A stretch of DNA of 64,000 bases from contig NZ_KK211036.1 in assembly GCF_000619825.1 (NCBI RefSeq), positions 367,787 to 431,786 of the forward strand, read 5' to 3'. Under the pieces are notes generated by a model that was given only the letters and a program-made list of their open reading frames with translations, ran no database searches and was not told the origin of the DNA. The translations under genes and the position numbers were made by a program. This DNA is from Prevotella sp. MA2016. GTDB lineage: Bacteria > Bacteroidota > Bacteroidia > Bacteroidales > Bacteroidaceae. Position 1 is the stretch's first letter, and every line of letters starts with the position of its first letter. Of the stretch, positions 16,171 through 24,827 are shown in pieces.

Positions 16171-16948
16171 AATTCTTATTTTTTTAATGTTTGACTTCTT
16201 GTTAATGAAGCTCCGAGGAGCTTTTGTAATTTTTACGTGCATAAAGGAGCCAGCAAGCGGTAAGTGCTTTAATGCAAGGAATTACCAAGAAAAATCATGG
16301 AATACCTTATTTTCTTTAGCCACTACCTGGCGTGAAGAAGAAAATGGGGAAGGTTGCTGTGATTTTTGTGCAGGAATCGGGAACTTGTGACTAGTACTTG
16401 CAGTGCACGGGCTTGCGCTAAATTTGCAAAGGAAAAATCAGAAAGGGCCTCACAGGAAGCTATCATGAGAAGTCAGACATGCTATGAGAAAATGGAAATG
16501 ACACAGATTAAGCAAACTCTTCACTACGGCGGGTGTAGCAGGCGCGACTACTCCCCTATCCTCTTTAGGCATTATCTATGATGTGTACCACATTTGCATT
16601 GAGGATGAGCACCTATTTATGAGTGGCGTGGCAGATGTACCTATTATAGCCACAGATAGCATAGAGCATTAGGCCTACCTCTTTATTAGGCAGACCAAAT
16701 GTCGATGACCAGAGCATCAGGCTTTAGCCATCAATCATCAAAGGAAACAATCAAAATTACATGGGAGCAAACTACCTCTTTCGTGTAGTGAAGTCCATCA
16801 AGCTTGAAATGAACAATGGGCAGTAGCGTTTGCTGGCAGCTGAAGAAACAAAGGTTTTTCATTCAAAGCCATCAAAGCCGCGTCAGCCTGTAGAAGAAGG
16901 TGACCATGCCCTTGTTGCCATCATCATCGACGGCTACGGGAACAGTAT
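16171..16948. other. Intergenic stretch with a decayed reading frame
   Basis: No intact gene is visible in about 780 bp. It holds a broken plus-strand frame (listed separately at 16484-16672), another short frame at about 16760-16828 starting MGANYLFRVVKSIKLEM, and no strong terminator for the 678-residue gene that ends at 16949. Probably a graveyard left by insertions at this accessory site. Confidence 0.4.
16484..16672 (+). pseudogene. Decayed small gene (in-frame stop)
   Basis: The frame starts MRKWK, meets a TGA as sixth codon, then runs on as HRLSKLFTTAGVAGATTPLS and about 36 further residues to a TAG at 16670-16672. The post-stop part is coherent and uninterrupted, so a single nonsense change in a small gene is plausible. 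No family is recognised, and chance cannot be excluded for a frame this short. Confidence 0.3.
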
Positions 16949-18985
16949 TCAATATATTAGAACTTTTCCATTTGTATAGCGTTTAATGTAACTTGATATA
17001 ATTGTCTTCCATGAAGATATGTAATCATGATTAATAGAGCGATAGTGTTCGATACCTGATTTTTTTACTTCCAAATTCCTGTCACGTAAACTACTACGTT
17101 TATTAATTTCAGCACTCTGCAAGAAATCATAAATTGCCCTTATAGAGCGATCGTAGTTTTCACTTTTTGATACAAATAAAAGGGTAGACCTGTCTGGATT
17201 AACATTCTCATGGACTATGAGGATATCACCTGATTTGCATTTGATTGAAAACAAGAATGCATATTCAGTAATATCACTATTAGCATGGGCTAACCTTTCA
17301 ACGCAGGGAATAATTTTATATTTTTTGCTTTGCTGAGATACTAGATAATTGATGTATTCCGATTTATACTTTTGGAAATCCTCAATACTCATTTTTTGGG
17401 CTTTAGATAAAGCCTGTTTAAAAGACATCTGTAAAGGGCTAATTTTCTTTACAGAAGTTTCATTAATAGTTTTTATTGCCCTTTGCTTTGAAATAGATGC
17501 AAATTTCTCTATTGCCTCGTTTAGTCGGATTTTGTCATATATTGTTAGTTTCATACCTTCCACAATGCAATGAACAGGCTTGAGCCTATCATTAAGATAG
17601 TCTTTTAAGAAATTATAAGATTCTAATACACCAGGTGAAGAAATTGCTTCAGGCTTAAACTTTACACTTCCATCACTTGGTGGAAGTACGACAAAATATC
17701 CTTGTTTAAATTTTACACATTTCCAGTTTAAAATCCATTCCTTCTTCTGAAGGACATCGAATGAACTTTTATTTCTTTCAGGTAAATAAATAAGCTTCTT
17801 GAAATCAAAATCTAATGTAACAATAAGATCATTATTAAGAGTATTATGTTTAAAGTCTTTCCTAATTGCGCTTTTACAACTTTGTTTGAAGCGCATTTGT
17901 TTTCTTTTATTTAGAAAGAGAATATCATATAAGCCATCTTCGTCACCTGCATATCCATTAAACCATGTAGAATCATCGTCTTCTTCAGAATCTTCTAAAT
18001 CAGTCATATCTTTCATGTAATCGCCTAATGATTGTTCTGATATAATTCTATTAAAATCTTCTTCCCAACAAAAATATGTAGAACCCTCTGAATTTTGTAA
18101 TTGAATCCATGCATCATCATCAATAGGTACTTTAATAGTTCTATCGTCTAGTTTTACGTGTTTGAAAGAAAATTGCCTATTAGTAATACTTAAAATTTTG
18201 GGGTTAAGGAATTTGGTTACTTTTATTGGATTATCAAAGAATTTGGGATTGTTGACTTTTAATTGTCCATTATTAATTGTGTCCTCAGCTTCTATCTTAC
18301 CGATATAGCTATTTTCAGGGAAATCATCTTCTGTTAAACTTCCAGTATTTAATCCATTAATATATTTTTCAAATAACCTTGTATCATACCTTAGCTTATT
18401 AGACATTTTTTCAGAATAATGTCCAGCGTATATATATACATCCTCTTTGCCTGGGATGATTTCACAATTGTCTGCCCAAATGGACTCTACGGCTCCTGTT
18501 ACAAGAAGTGTAGCAAAGGGCTGGTCAACATTAATCACTTTGTGCGTTTCGAAATTTTCAATGTGAACAGAAATCCTTTTAAATTCGTCAAATTGATTTT
18601 GCCATATTCTTTTAATTTCTTTACTTTCTAGATAGCCTAAAACGAAATTAAAATCTCCTTGTGTCAAAGGTATATTTTTGTCACTTAGTTTGTTAATAAT
18701 AATCTGTATCTTTTGAGTATTATCTACAGGATAAAGATTAACAAGAAGTTCTGATAATAATTCTATAGCATCTGTAGATGGAGCAACACGTTTCAGATTA
18801 CAACTATTTGTTTTATAATAATTAACTAATGTGGATGATCCTATATGATTAATAATCCATTTGTCTAAAAAGCAGTCTATGCGGCTGCTTCTTTTTGCTA
18901 ACAAGTCTATAACCTTATTGACTTGTTCTTCACTATTATATGGTTTTAAGTCTTTCAGCTGACTCAATAGACTATTTTTTTTCAT
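16949..18985 (-). CDS. Unknown AT-rich protein (678 aa) at the end of the helicase cluster
   Basis: Unrecognised large soluble protein with no signal peptide. Visible features: a helical N-terminus (LSQLKDLKPYNSEEQVNKVIDLLAK), a very acidic stretch (DLEDSEEDDDSTWFNGYAGDED, about 335-355), a Lys-rich C-terminal third and a late segment (EYAFLFSIKCKSGDILIVHENVNPDRSTLLF). It is much more AT-rich than the virion genes. It follows the repeat protein by 114 bp, with a hairpin (AAGATAGAA/TTCTATCTT) but no clear promoter between, so read-through from the cluster is likely. Confidence 0.65.
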   Translation of the reverse strand: MKKNSLLSQLKDLKPYNSEEQVNKVIDLLAKRSSRIDCFLDKWIINHIGSSTLVNYYKTNSCNLKRVAPSTDAIELLSELLVNLYPVDNTQKIQIIINKLSDKNIPLTQGDFNFVLGYLESKEIKRIWQNQFDEFKRISVHIENFETHKVINVDQPFATLLVTGAVESIWADNCEIIPGKEDVYIYAGHYSEKMSNKLRYDTRLFEKYINGLNTGSLTEDDFPENSYIGKIEAEDTINNGQLKVNNPKFFDNPIKVTKFLNPKILSITNRQFSFKHVKLDDRTIKVPIDDDAWIQLQNSEGSTYFCWEEDFNRIISEQSLGDYMKDMTDLEDSEEDDDSTWFNGYAGDEDGLYDILFLNKRKQMRFKQSCKSAIRKDFKHNTLNNDLIVTLDFDFKKLIYLPERNKSSFDVLQKKEWILNWKCVKFKQGYFVVLPPSDGSVKFKPEAISSPGVLESYNFLKDYLNDRLKPVHCIVEGMKLTIYDKIRLNEAIEKFASISKQRAIKTINETSVKKISPLQMSFKQALSKAQKMSIEDFQKYKSEYINYLVSQQSKKYKIIPCVERLAHANSDITEYAFLFSIKCKSGDILIVHENVNPDRSTLLFVSKSENYDRSIRAIYDFLQSAEINKRSSLRDRNLEVKKSGIEHYRSINHDYISSWKTIISSYIKRYTNGKVLIY

Positions 18986-19099
18986 TTTATTAAATAATTA
19001 CTATTTCACTTTTGTAGCTAATAATGTGATATTATCTTTATTACTTGTCTCGAAGATAGAAACGGGCTTGTTCTATCTTACTAGTTCATAATAAATTTA

Positions 19100-19945
19100 T
19101 CAGTAGCCTCTTTCTTCTAACCTTTTGCGAGTCATTCTTTCAAGAATATCAGAAGTAGAACCTTCTGTGCTTACTCCGGCCTGTTTAGCCTGTTTAACTA
19201 CTCTTGCGTGGGTAATTCTCTCTAGGATTTCTGAAGTCGAACCTTCGGCACTTACTCCAGCTTGTCTTGCTTGTTTAACCACTCTTGCATGAGTAATCCT
19301 TTCAAGAATATCAGAAGTGGAACCTTCTGTACTTACTCCTGCCTGTTGGGCTTGTTTCACAACCCTTGCATGAGTAATCCTTTCGAGAATTTCGGAAGTA
19401 GAACCTTCTGTGCTTACTCCGGCCTGTTTAGCCTGTTTAACTACTCTTGCATGGGTTTGTTTTTCTAAAACTTCAGAAGTTGATAGATTGTTATAATCAT
19501 TGGCTTTGGATGCAGAGCTTCTTATTTCATTTCGCGGATGTTCTGGTTGAACAGGACGTTCACTTTCTGTTGGCTCAGTTCTTTGATCCACTTTTGTCTG
19601 TTTAGGAGTAGGCTCCGGATAAATAACAGTCTGTTCCGAAGCATCTCTTTCTTTACTTTGGACAGGCTTTTCATTCAGCTTCTCAGTCACAACTTCTTTT
19701 TCATCTGATATTATGATATCTGGTTCAGATGCTGTCACATACTCTTTTTCTGAAGGTGTTGGCTCAACTTGTGTTTCTGTTTGTTGTTTTCTATTTGCCA
19801 GATAAGGCTTAATAAGATTGTCATAACCAAGTGAACAAACCAGAAGTAACAATAAGCCAATCAAGACGATTACCAAAATTGATGGCTTCCGCTTTTCTCG
19901 GTAGAGACCAGAGAACTTATCATATTCGTTATAATTTTCTCTCAT
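19100..19945 (-). CDS. Membrane-anchored protein with five 27-residue repeats (281 aa)
   Basis: A short cytoplasmic N-terminus with basic residues (YREKRKPS) is followed by one membrane segment (about 22-41), a Glu/Thr/Pro-rich linker, and five tandem repeats from about residue 150 to the end with core STSEILERITHARVVKQA-AGVSTEG; the last unit is cut short and ends MTRKRLEERGY. The units differ by only a few residues and repeat every 81 bp. It starts 20 bp after the helicase stop, in the same operon. The repeat resembles short helical C-terminal modules in Bacteroidales surface proteins. Function unknown. Confidence 0.7.
   Translation of the reverse strand: MRENYNEYDKFSGLYREKRKPSILVIVLIGLLLLLVCSLGYDNLIKPYLANRKQQTETQVEPTPSEKEYVTASEPDIIISDEKEVVTEKLNEKPVQSKERDASEQTVIYPEPTPKQTKVDQRTEPTESERPVQPEHPRNEIRSSASKANDYNNLSTSEVLEKQTHARVVKQAKQAGVSTEGSTSEILERITHARVVKQAQQAGVSTEGSTSDILERITHARVVKQARQAGVSAEGSTSEILERITHARVVKQAKQAGVSTEGSTSDILERMTRKRLEERGY
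19130..19480 (-). repeat. 81-bp tandem repeats inside the 281-residue gene
   Basis: About 4.4 units of an 81-bp repeat encode the 27-residue units. Neighbouring units are nearly identical in DNA, so the copy number could change by slippage or recombination without breaking the frame. Confidence 0.75.
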
Positions 19946-19965
19946 GCGCTTTGATGCTTTATGTT

Positions 19966-22900
19966 TTATCTATGATAATGTTTATTGGGTATAAATCTCC
20001 GACCTGAGTTGTCAGAAGTATAATTAGATGAAGATGAAATACCATTGTTGCTGCTTTTCGCACGTCGGCGGTTTTCTCTCATACGCTCTACATCTTGGGC
20101 AGTCATTTCTTCAGTGATAAGAATACCTGGAGGTGTGAGGTCGCCAAAGCGAGTTTCAAAGAAGTCGCATCCTGCTTCATTGTTTGAGCATGTGAATGAA
20201 CGGAAACGGATGCCATTTGATGATGTGCCATCTTTGATAGGCACTATTTTGCCTTCCAGACATTTCGGGCAAAGGTATGAACCAATCTCCAGTTTCAAAA
20301 GGAATTCAGAGATAAAAGGAGAAGGTTTCTTCTGGTTATACAAAACATACATACGCTTCTTTGCTCTGGTCATTGCGACGTAGAAGAGGCGACGTTCTTC
20401 AGCGAATGGGTAAGATTCTCCACGACTAAGAACGAAGTCGAGTATTGGATCATCCTCAATCAACGAAGGGAATCCGTATGCACCTTGGTTGCAGTTCACT
20501 AGGATTACATGGTCTGCTTCCAATCCTTTTGCTGAATGTACAGACAGGAAGAATAATTCTCTACCAGCAACTTTTATCTTAATGCGGTTGTCTTTGTTGT
20601 CAATCTTTCCAGTGAAACCAATAGACATTGCATCATAGTTATATCTACCCATGAGCAGAATATCTTCATTTTGAGGAAGTGAAGCCACAATTTCCTCAAC
20701 TTTCTCCTTCATGCTATTATCTTCATCCTCGCATTTTACAAAATTGAGGTATGTGTGCTTCATGTCGTCTTCAGGAGTTTTTATAGATTTTTGTTTCTGT
20801 TCAGGATTCTTCATCACAAAATTTGATGAGTCATCAATGAGAGGCTGGTGGAAGCGGTATGTTGTTTCAATCTTGCAGATCTCAGTGAAGCCGAAGAACT
20901 TCTCAAACTCGTAGAACAGAGCCATGTCACTGCCAGCGAATCGGAAGATAGACTGCCAGTCGTCACCGACACAATAAAGCTTTGTCTTTGGTTTGTCGGA
21001 TCTCAGGGCCTGTAAGAGTTTGTAGCGGTCGATTGAAATATCCTGGAACTCATCGACAAGGATATAATCATACTGCTTCCATAGCCCATCGCGACAAATC
21101 TGTGTCGCTTGAATGATAGCATCAGTAAAGTCTATTTCATAGTTTTTTGCCAGTTCTTCCTCATAAGCTTCATAGAACGGCTTAACAATTTCAGTGAGGA
21201 TGTATCTGTTTCTTTGCTCGGTGAAAGAAGTCAGGCTACCTTCAGACGGTTTAGATTCTTCTAACAATCCATCAATCGTCTTTTCATTCGCCTTCATCAG
21301 TGTAACGAATGAAAGCAGTAGTGTGAATACTGTTTTCTCTAATTGACGATTGCGTTTTACAAGCATCTCGTACAACTCTTTGTCCGTCCTTTCATGGAAG
21401 GGAACACCATAACGGGTAAGTTGTGCTTTCAGCTTATCCTCAACTGTTTTATTTTGAAAATCGGCGCTTGTCGTTTCAATAAGAATAGTATTATTCTGCT
21501 GGTGGGTAGCCCTTTTCCATGCGATACCATCAAGGTACTTTTGATTGGCTGCTTTCCAACCGCCTTTTGTTCCTTCTCCAAACCAGCGCGGTACCTGATA
21601 ATTTGCATCTACTGCAAAATGCTCCAAGTAGATACGTTGCCATTCGCCTCTTGAATCTTTGTAATATATGGTAAAATCAGGCTTGTACTGTCTGCGCTCT
21701 GGAGTCCTTGTATTAATAGGATAATCGCATTCATAGCGGAATGGAACACCAAGACGAGTGAGGATTGAGCATAGGCGTTTTTCCTCCTCACTGCGAGTAA
21801 AGATAATCTTTCCATCGACATCTGGAAACAATGCCTGAATGCCATATTTTTTTCTATCTTCGAAGTATGTGAATGCATCGACGTAATCATGTTCCAACTT
21901 CATCAATGACTGGAGATTGATGATGTAGTTGTCTATGGCATGAAGGAAGGTCTCGCTTTCGATAACTAACTTATGGAAAACATTCAATGGAACATCAGCT
22001 TCGCAGATGGATGGAGCCTGACCAGTTGTCTCCGCAATGATGCGATAGGCGAGGCTATGGAATGTACCGCTATTGATGCCATCAATGTTCATGCGCTCAA
22101 ATAGCTCATTAGCCGCTTTCTTAGTGTATGTAAGCAGCAGCACCTTTGAGGGGTGGATGTGTTGTTTCTCCACCAGATATTTTGCCTTGCTAACAATGGT
22201 GGAAGTTTTTCCACTACCAGCACTTGCTATAACAAGGCAGTTATCTTCGAGCTTTACAATTGAATCGCGCTGTTGAGGGTCGAGAGGATATTTGCCGAGA
22301 ACATGATCAAAATAATCCCTGTTATTATCCAACTCAGTTTTTACGAATTCCTTATTATGCTCCTCTCGTACTTTCTCGATATTGACAAATAGTGAAGGCA
22401 GAATTTTAGCACTTTCATCGGTGACATATTCTGCATACTTTGGAAATACAAGACTCATCTTCTCTTGAACAGTAGACGAAGACTTAAGAAAATCTTCCAT
22501 TTCTGAGTATGCAAAGTAGTGAGATGGATGCAAATATGCTTGATATTGTGCGGTAATTTGAGCAGCACAAGTATTCAAGTCATTAATAGCGTGATAAATC
22601 TCATTATTTTTATTCATGAGATTTTCACTATCATCAAGAATTGATAACAAAGAAGATATGGCAGACTCGTAGAAGATAACTTCATCGAAATATTTGTGCT
22701 CCTTCAGGTTTTCTATTTTCTGAATTAAATCAGCATACTTTTTCTGAAAGTCTATGATATGTGATTCTTCTACCAGATGTGAGGGTACAAACAGCGAGTC
22801 AAGTTCATTTTTGGCATTTTCTGATTGTTCTGCTAGAAATCTTGTCAGATTTGCAAATTGCTTCTTGCCAAGATACTTTATAATACTCGTGACTAGAATA

Positions 22901-22977
22901 ACCATCGAAACGATAGCGATGGCTATAACTGCAAATATTGACAATCCACTAAATTCCAATAATAGGATATTATTCAT
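19966..22977 (-). CDS. Membrane-anchored UvrD/HelD-type helicase with nuclease-like insert (1003 aa)
   Basis: Superfamily 1 helicase. An N-terminal membrane segment (about 10-33) and coiled region precede the motor: Walker A ASAGSGKT (about 251-258), Walker B DEFQD (about 642-646), GDDWQSIFRFAGSD, and motif VI YVAMTRAKKR (about 865-875). Between motor halves lies an insert (about 394-505) with PDF and YLEHFAVD, resembling a PD-(D/E)xK nuclease. The C-terminus has a C4 zinc ribbon (CPKC about 903-906, Cys930, Cys937). The start overlaps the NUDIX stop by 8 bp. Nuclease activity is inference. Confidence 0.85.
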   Translation of the reverse strand: MNNILLLEFSGLSIFAVIAIAIVSMVILVTSIIKYLGKKQFANLTRFLAEQSENAKNELDSLFVPSHLVEESHIIDFQKKYADLIQKIENLKEHKYFDEVIFYESAISSLLSILDDSENLMNKNNEIYHAINDLNTCAAQITAQYQAYLHPSHYFAYSEMEDFLKSSSTVQEKMSLVFPKYAEYVTDESAKILPSLFVNIEKVREEHNKEFVKTELDNNRDYFDHVLGKYPLDPQQRDSIVKLEDNCLVIASAGSGKTSTIVSKAKYLVEKQHIHPSKVLLLTYTKKAANELFERMNIDGINSGTFHSLAYRIIAETTGQAPSICEADVPLNVFHKLVIESETFLHAIDNYIINLQSLMKLEHDYVDAFTYFEDRKKYGIQALFPDVDGKIIFTRSEEEKRLCSILTRLGVPFRYECDYPINTRTPERRQYKPDFTIYYKDSRGEWQRIYLEHFAVDANYQVPRWFGEGTKGGWKAANQKYLDGIAWKRATHQQNNTILIETTSADFQNKTVEDKLKAQLTRYGVPFHERTDKELYEMLVKRNRQLEKTVFTLLLSFVTLMKANEKTIDGLLEESKPSEGSLTSFTEQRNRYILTEIVKPFYEAYEEELAKNYEIDFTDAIIQATQICRDGLWKQYDYILVDEFQDISIDRYKLLQALRSDKPKTKLYCVGDDWQSIFRFAGSDMALFYEFEKFFGFTEICKIETTYRFHQPLIDDSSNFVMKNPEQKQKSIKTPEDDMKHTYLNFVKCEDEDNSMKEKVEEIVASLPQNEDILLMGRYNYDAMSIGFTGKIDNKDNRIKIKVAGRELFFLSVHSAKGLEADHVILVNCNQGAYGFPSLIEDDPILDFVLSRGESYPFAEERRLFYVAMTRAKKRMYVLYNQKKPSPFISEFLLKLEIGSYLCPKCLEGKIVPIKDGTSSNGIRFRSFTCSNNEAGCDFFETRFGDLTPPGILITEEMTAQDVERMRENRRRAKSSNNGISSSSNYTSDNSGRRFIPNKHYHR

Positions 22978-23413
22978 TATTATACTTAATAGCAAACAAT
23001 TTAACAGCATCTTTCATGATATCTGTATGGTCGAAAGCAAAAGCTGGCAACTCTGTGATTGGGAACCATTCTGCTTTAGCTGCATCATCCTTGCCGATTA
23101 CGTCTTGTGGCGTGTCGATGATGGCCAGATATGCCACAGTGATGGTACGCCCTCGAGGATCACGGTCAACCTTGGAGTATGCACCTATCTGATGGACGGA
23201 GGCTACCTTCAAGCCAGTTTCTTCTTCCAGCTCACGGATAGCACATTGTTCTGTTGTCTCATCCATATTCATGAATCCACCAGGAAATGCCCATGCACCT
23301 TTAAATGGGTCTGCACCTCTTTGAATAAGCAGAACCTTTGGCAGTGGTTCGTTTGTCATCACAACACAGTCAGCTGTGACAGCTGGACGAGGATATTCGT
23401 AATTGTATGCCAT
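22970..23413 (-). CDS. NUDIX hydrolase heading the helicase operon
   Basis: 147-residue NUDIX pyrophosphohydrolase. The NUDIX box is complete: GGFMNMDETTEQCAIRELEEETG (residues about 45-67). Nucleotide sugars, ADP-ribose or oxidised nucleotides are typical substrates; the PGGFMNMDE context is common in ADP-ribose pyrophosphatase-like members, but the substrate cannot be fixed. First gene of the operon: promoter TTTG and TACCTTTG separated by 20 bp (minus strand, 23441-23472); the stop overlaps the helicase start in ATGAATAA, showing translational coupling. Confidence 0.9.
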   Translation of the reverse strand: MAYNYEYPRPAVTADCVVMTNEPLPKVLLIQRGADPFKGAWAFPGGFMNMDETTEQCAIRELEEETGLKVASVHQIGAYSKVDRDPRGRTITVAYLAIIDTPQDVIGKDDAAKAEWFPITELPAFAFDHTDIMKDAVKLFAIKYNNE

Positions 23414-23440
23414 TAATTTCTTATTTTATTAATTTGGGTA

Positions 23441-23472
23441 CAAAGGTAAATAATTCCACTTTATCTACCAAA
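23441..23472 (-). promoter_or_regulatory. Promoter of the NUDIX-helicase operon
   Basis: A minus-strand TTTG (23469-23472), 20-bp spacer and TACCTTTG (23441-23448) match the Bacteroidetes consensus. It lies 28 bp upstream of the NUDIX start and just downstream of the terminator of the small transcript at 23491-23572. Confidence 0.8.
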
Positions 23473-23490
23473 GGATTCTCAGGAAAATGC

Positions 23491-23572
23491 AAAAAAATGG
23501 GGAAGAGTGTTCCGAGCACCCTCCCCTAGGCTTGATCCTCACAAATCAAATCTTGCCATGACATTAAGGTTT
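23491..23572 (-). ncRNA. Short orphan transcript with micro-frame and strong terminator
   Basis: Perfectly spaced promoter on the minus strand (TTTG 23606-23609, 20 bp, TATCTTTG 23578-23585). The roughly 82-nt transcript holds a 12-codon frame MSWQDLICEDQA and ends in a GGGGAGGGTG hairpin followed by a T7 tract (23491-23497). No gene depends on it, since the terminator precedes the NUDIX promoter. Its layout parallels the MVKVYG family but the sequence differs. Candidate sRNA or transcribed attenuator. Confidence 0.6.
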
Positions 23573-23635
23573 ATGTGCAAAGATAAGGGTAAACTTGCTA
23601 ACCTGCAAATCCTTTAAGCATTTTTTGTTAATTCA

Positions 23636-23666
23636 TGAAAAAGGAGGGCTACGTGCAGGCCCTCCA
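23636..23666 (-). terminator. Terminator after the 23791-24333 gene
   Basis: A 7-bp GC-rich stem GGAGGGC (23643-23649) with GCCCTCC (23659-23665), followed on the minus strand by five T (23638-23642). It ends the operon 24723-23791 before the separate small transcript begins. Confidence 0.8.
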
Positions 23667-23790
23667 ATATAATGCTTTGATTTGAATAATACAGTAATCA
23701 ATTATTAGCTATATAGCATTTTCTGGAACAATTTCGAAATACAACCTTTGTTATATTGGACAATTCTTAAAATGTCGCTATAATTAAAAA

Positions 23791-24333
23791 CTATTTGACC
23801 AACAATACAGGAAGTTTATATCCCATATATCTCTTTTCTGTTTGTGAATTATAAGCACAAAGCCTTGCATCACCATCGCATTCATCATCTTTCAACCAAA
23901 ACAAAAATGTGCCTACTGGACTCTTATGACTTGCCATATAAAATTGAGCATCGGGCAAAAATAATACTTCTCCGTTTCGGCCTAAGAAATCAGTTCCCTT
24001 TAAGCTATATGTATCTTTAGCTATTCTTTGAGTATATTCAAGAAGCTCCTCGTATTGTTGTTTTGTTGGAATATTCAACTTAACTGCTTCGTCATATGAG
24101 AAGTATTGATATTTTCCAGAGTCATCCTTAATATAACCAACAGACCACTTTGTTCCTGTTGGCAAATTTAGATCCACATATTCTATACCGTCACAGATAA
24201 TATTTTTTGCTGCTAATTCAGAATCAGACCAACCTGCTTTATATCCATTAACATATGCTTCTTCAATTGCTAATGTGATAGCCTCTATTGCTTTTCCCTC
24301 TGCATACTTTTTTGCTTTCTCCAATATATCCAT
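23791..24333 (-). CDS. Fibrobacter-paralog/formylglycine-type fold protein (180 aa)
   Basis: An N-terminal helix (MDILEKAKKYAEGKAIEAITLAIEEAYVNG) of a kind often found fused to accessory modules is followed by a domain matching the Fib_succ_major pattern: YVDLNLPTGTKWSVGYI, an EELLEYTQRI helix, then GRNGEVLFLP, the FWLKDDECDGDARLCAYNSQ segment and the final LPVLLVK. These domains are C-type-lectin-like folds used for ligand display. It follows the lipoprotein gene by 27 bp in one operon. Substrate or receptor unknown. Confidence 0.72.
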   Translation of the reverse strand: MDILEKAKKYAEGKAIEAITLAIEEAYVNGYKAGWSDSELAAKNIICDGIEYVDLNLPTGTKWSVGYIKDDSGKYQYFSYDEAVKLNIPTKQQYEELLEYTQRIAKDTYSLKGTDFLGRNGEVLFLPDAQFYMASHKSPVGTFLFWLKDDECDGDARLCAYNSQTEKRYMGYKLPVLLVK

Positions 24334-24360
24334 ACTTTAAAAATTTTATATTAGTTAAAT

Positions 24361-24723
24361 TTAGAAATAAATAGTTGTATCACCTTCCCACTCAGTGTTT
24401 ATCGTAATAACGAGATTGATGCCACCAGACTTGGCGGCCTGGGTAATATTATACTTAATTTCAGAGTAAAGAGGATTAAATTGTTCTGCAGGGTTCTTGA
24501 TTACATAAGTCTCGACCTTGGTAGCAAAGCGTTGGATGCTGTCGCTACTAACAGCACTGAGACGAACAGATTCATCGTATAAATAGGCCATGCTATTGAG
24601 ACTTAAGTCATCTACATCGCAGCTGCATGAGCATGCAAACGAAAGCGTAATAGAAGCTATCACAACCAGTGGAAGAGCATAAAGACTCTTTAAAAGTCTC
24701 CTTAAGTTTTTACTAATACTCAT
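24361..24723 (-). CDS. Small exported, probably lipid-anchored protein (120 aa)
   Basis: A long N-terminal hydrophobic segment ends in SFACSCSC, a Cys-rich lipobox-like region (about 30-35), followed by a helical body (SVRLSAVSSDSIQRFATKVETYVIKNPAEQ) and a final strand (INLVITINTEWEGDTTIYF). Unrecognised family. Its promoter is TATCTTTG on the minus strand (24744-24751). First gene of a two-gene operon with 23791-24333. Presumed cargo of the element. Confidence 0.6.
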   Translation of the reverse strand: MSISKNLRRLLKSLYALPLVVIASITLSFACSCSCDVDDLSLNSMAYLYDESVRLSAVSSDSIQRFATKVETYVIKNPAEQFNPLYSEIKYNITQAAKSGGINLVITINTEWEGDTTIYF

Positions 24724-24780
24724 AATTAATTGGTTTATGGGTGCAAAGATAGTGTTTTTCCTGGAAACAACAATATATAT

Positions 24781-24816
24781 TAAAAAAATCGGCTCATTTT
24801 TTTTGATGGGCCGATT
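24781..24816 (-). terminator. Terminator after the WYL regulator
   Basis: ATCGGCTCA (24788-24796) pairs with TGGGCCGAT (24807-24815, one G-T), with a T8 loop on the plus strand and a T7 tract on the minus strand (24782-24788). It lies 12 bp past the regulator stop. Confidence 0.85.
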
Positions 24817-24827
24817 CTTAAGTAAGA

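Noticed and set aside
19130..19480. CRISPR-like 81-bp repeats
   Set aside because: They are in-frame coding repeats of 27 residues.
23691..23790. Small AT-rich gene downstream of the 180-residue gene
   Set aside because: No frame with a start codon; only the 3' untranslated region before the terminator.
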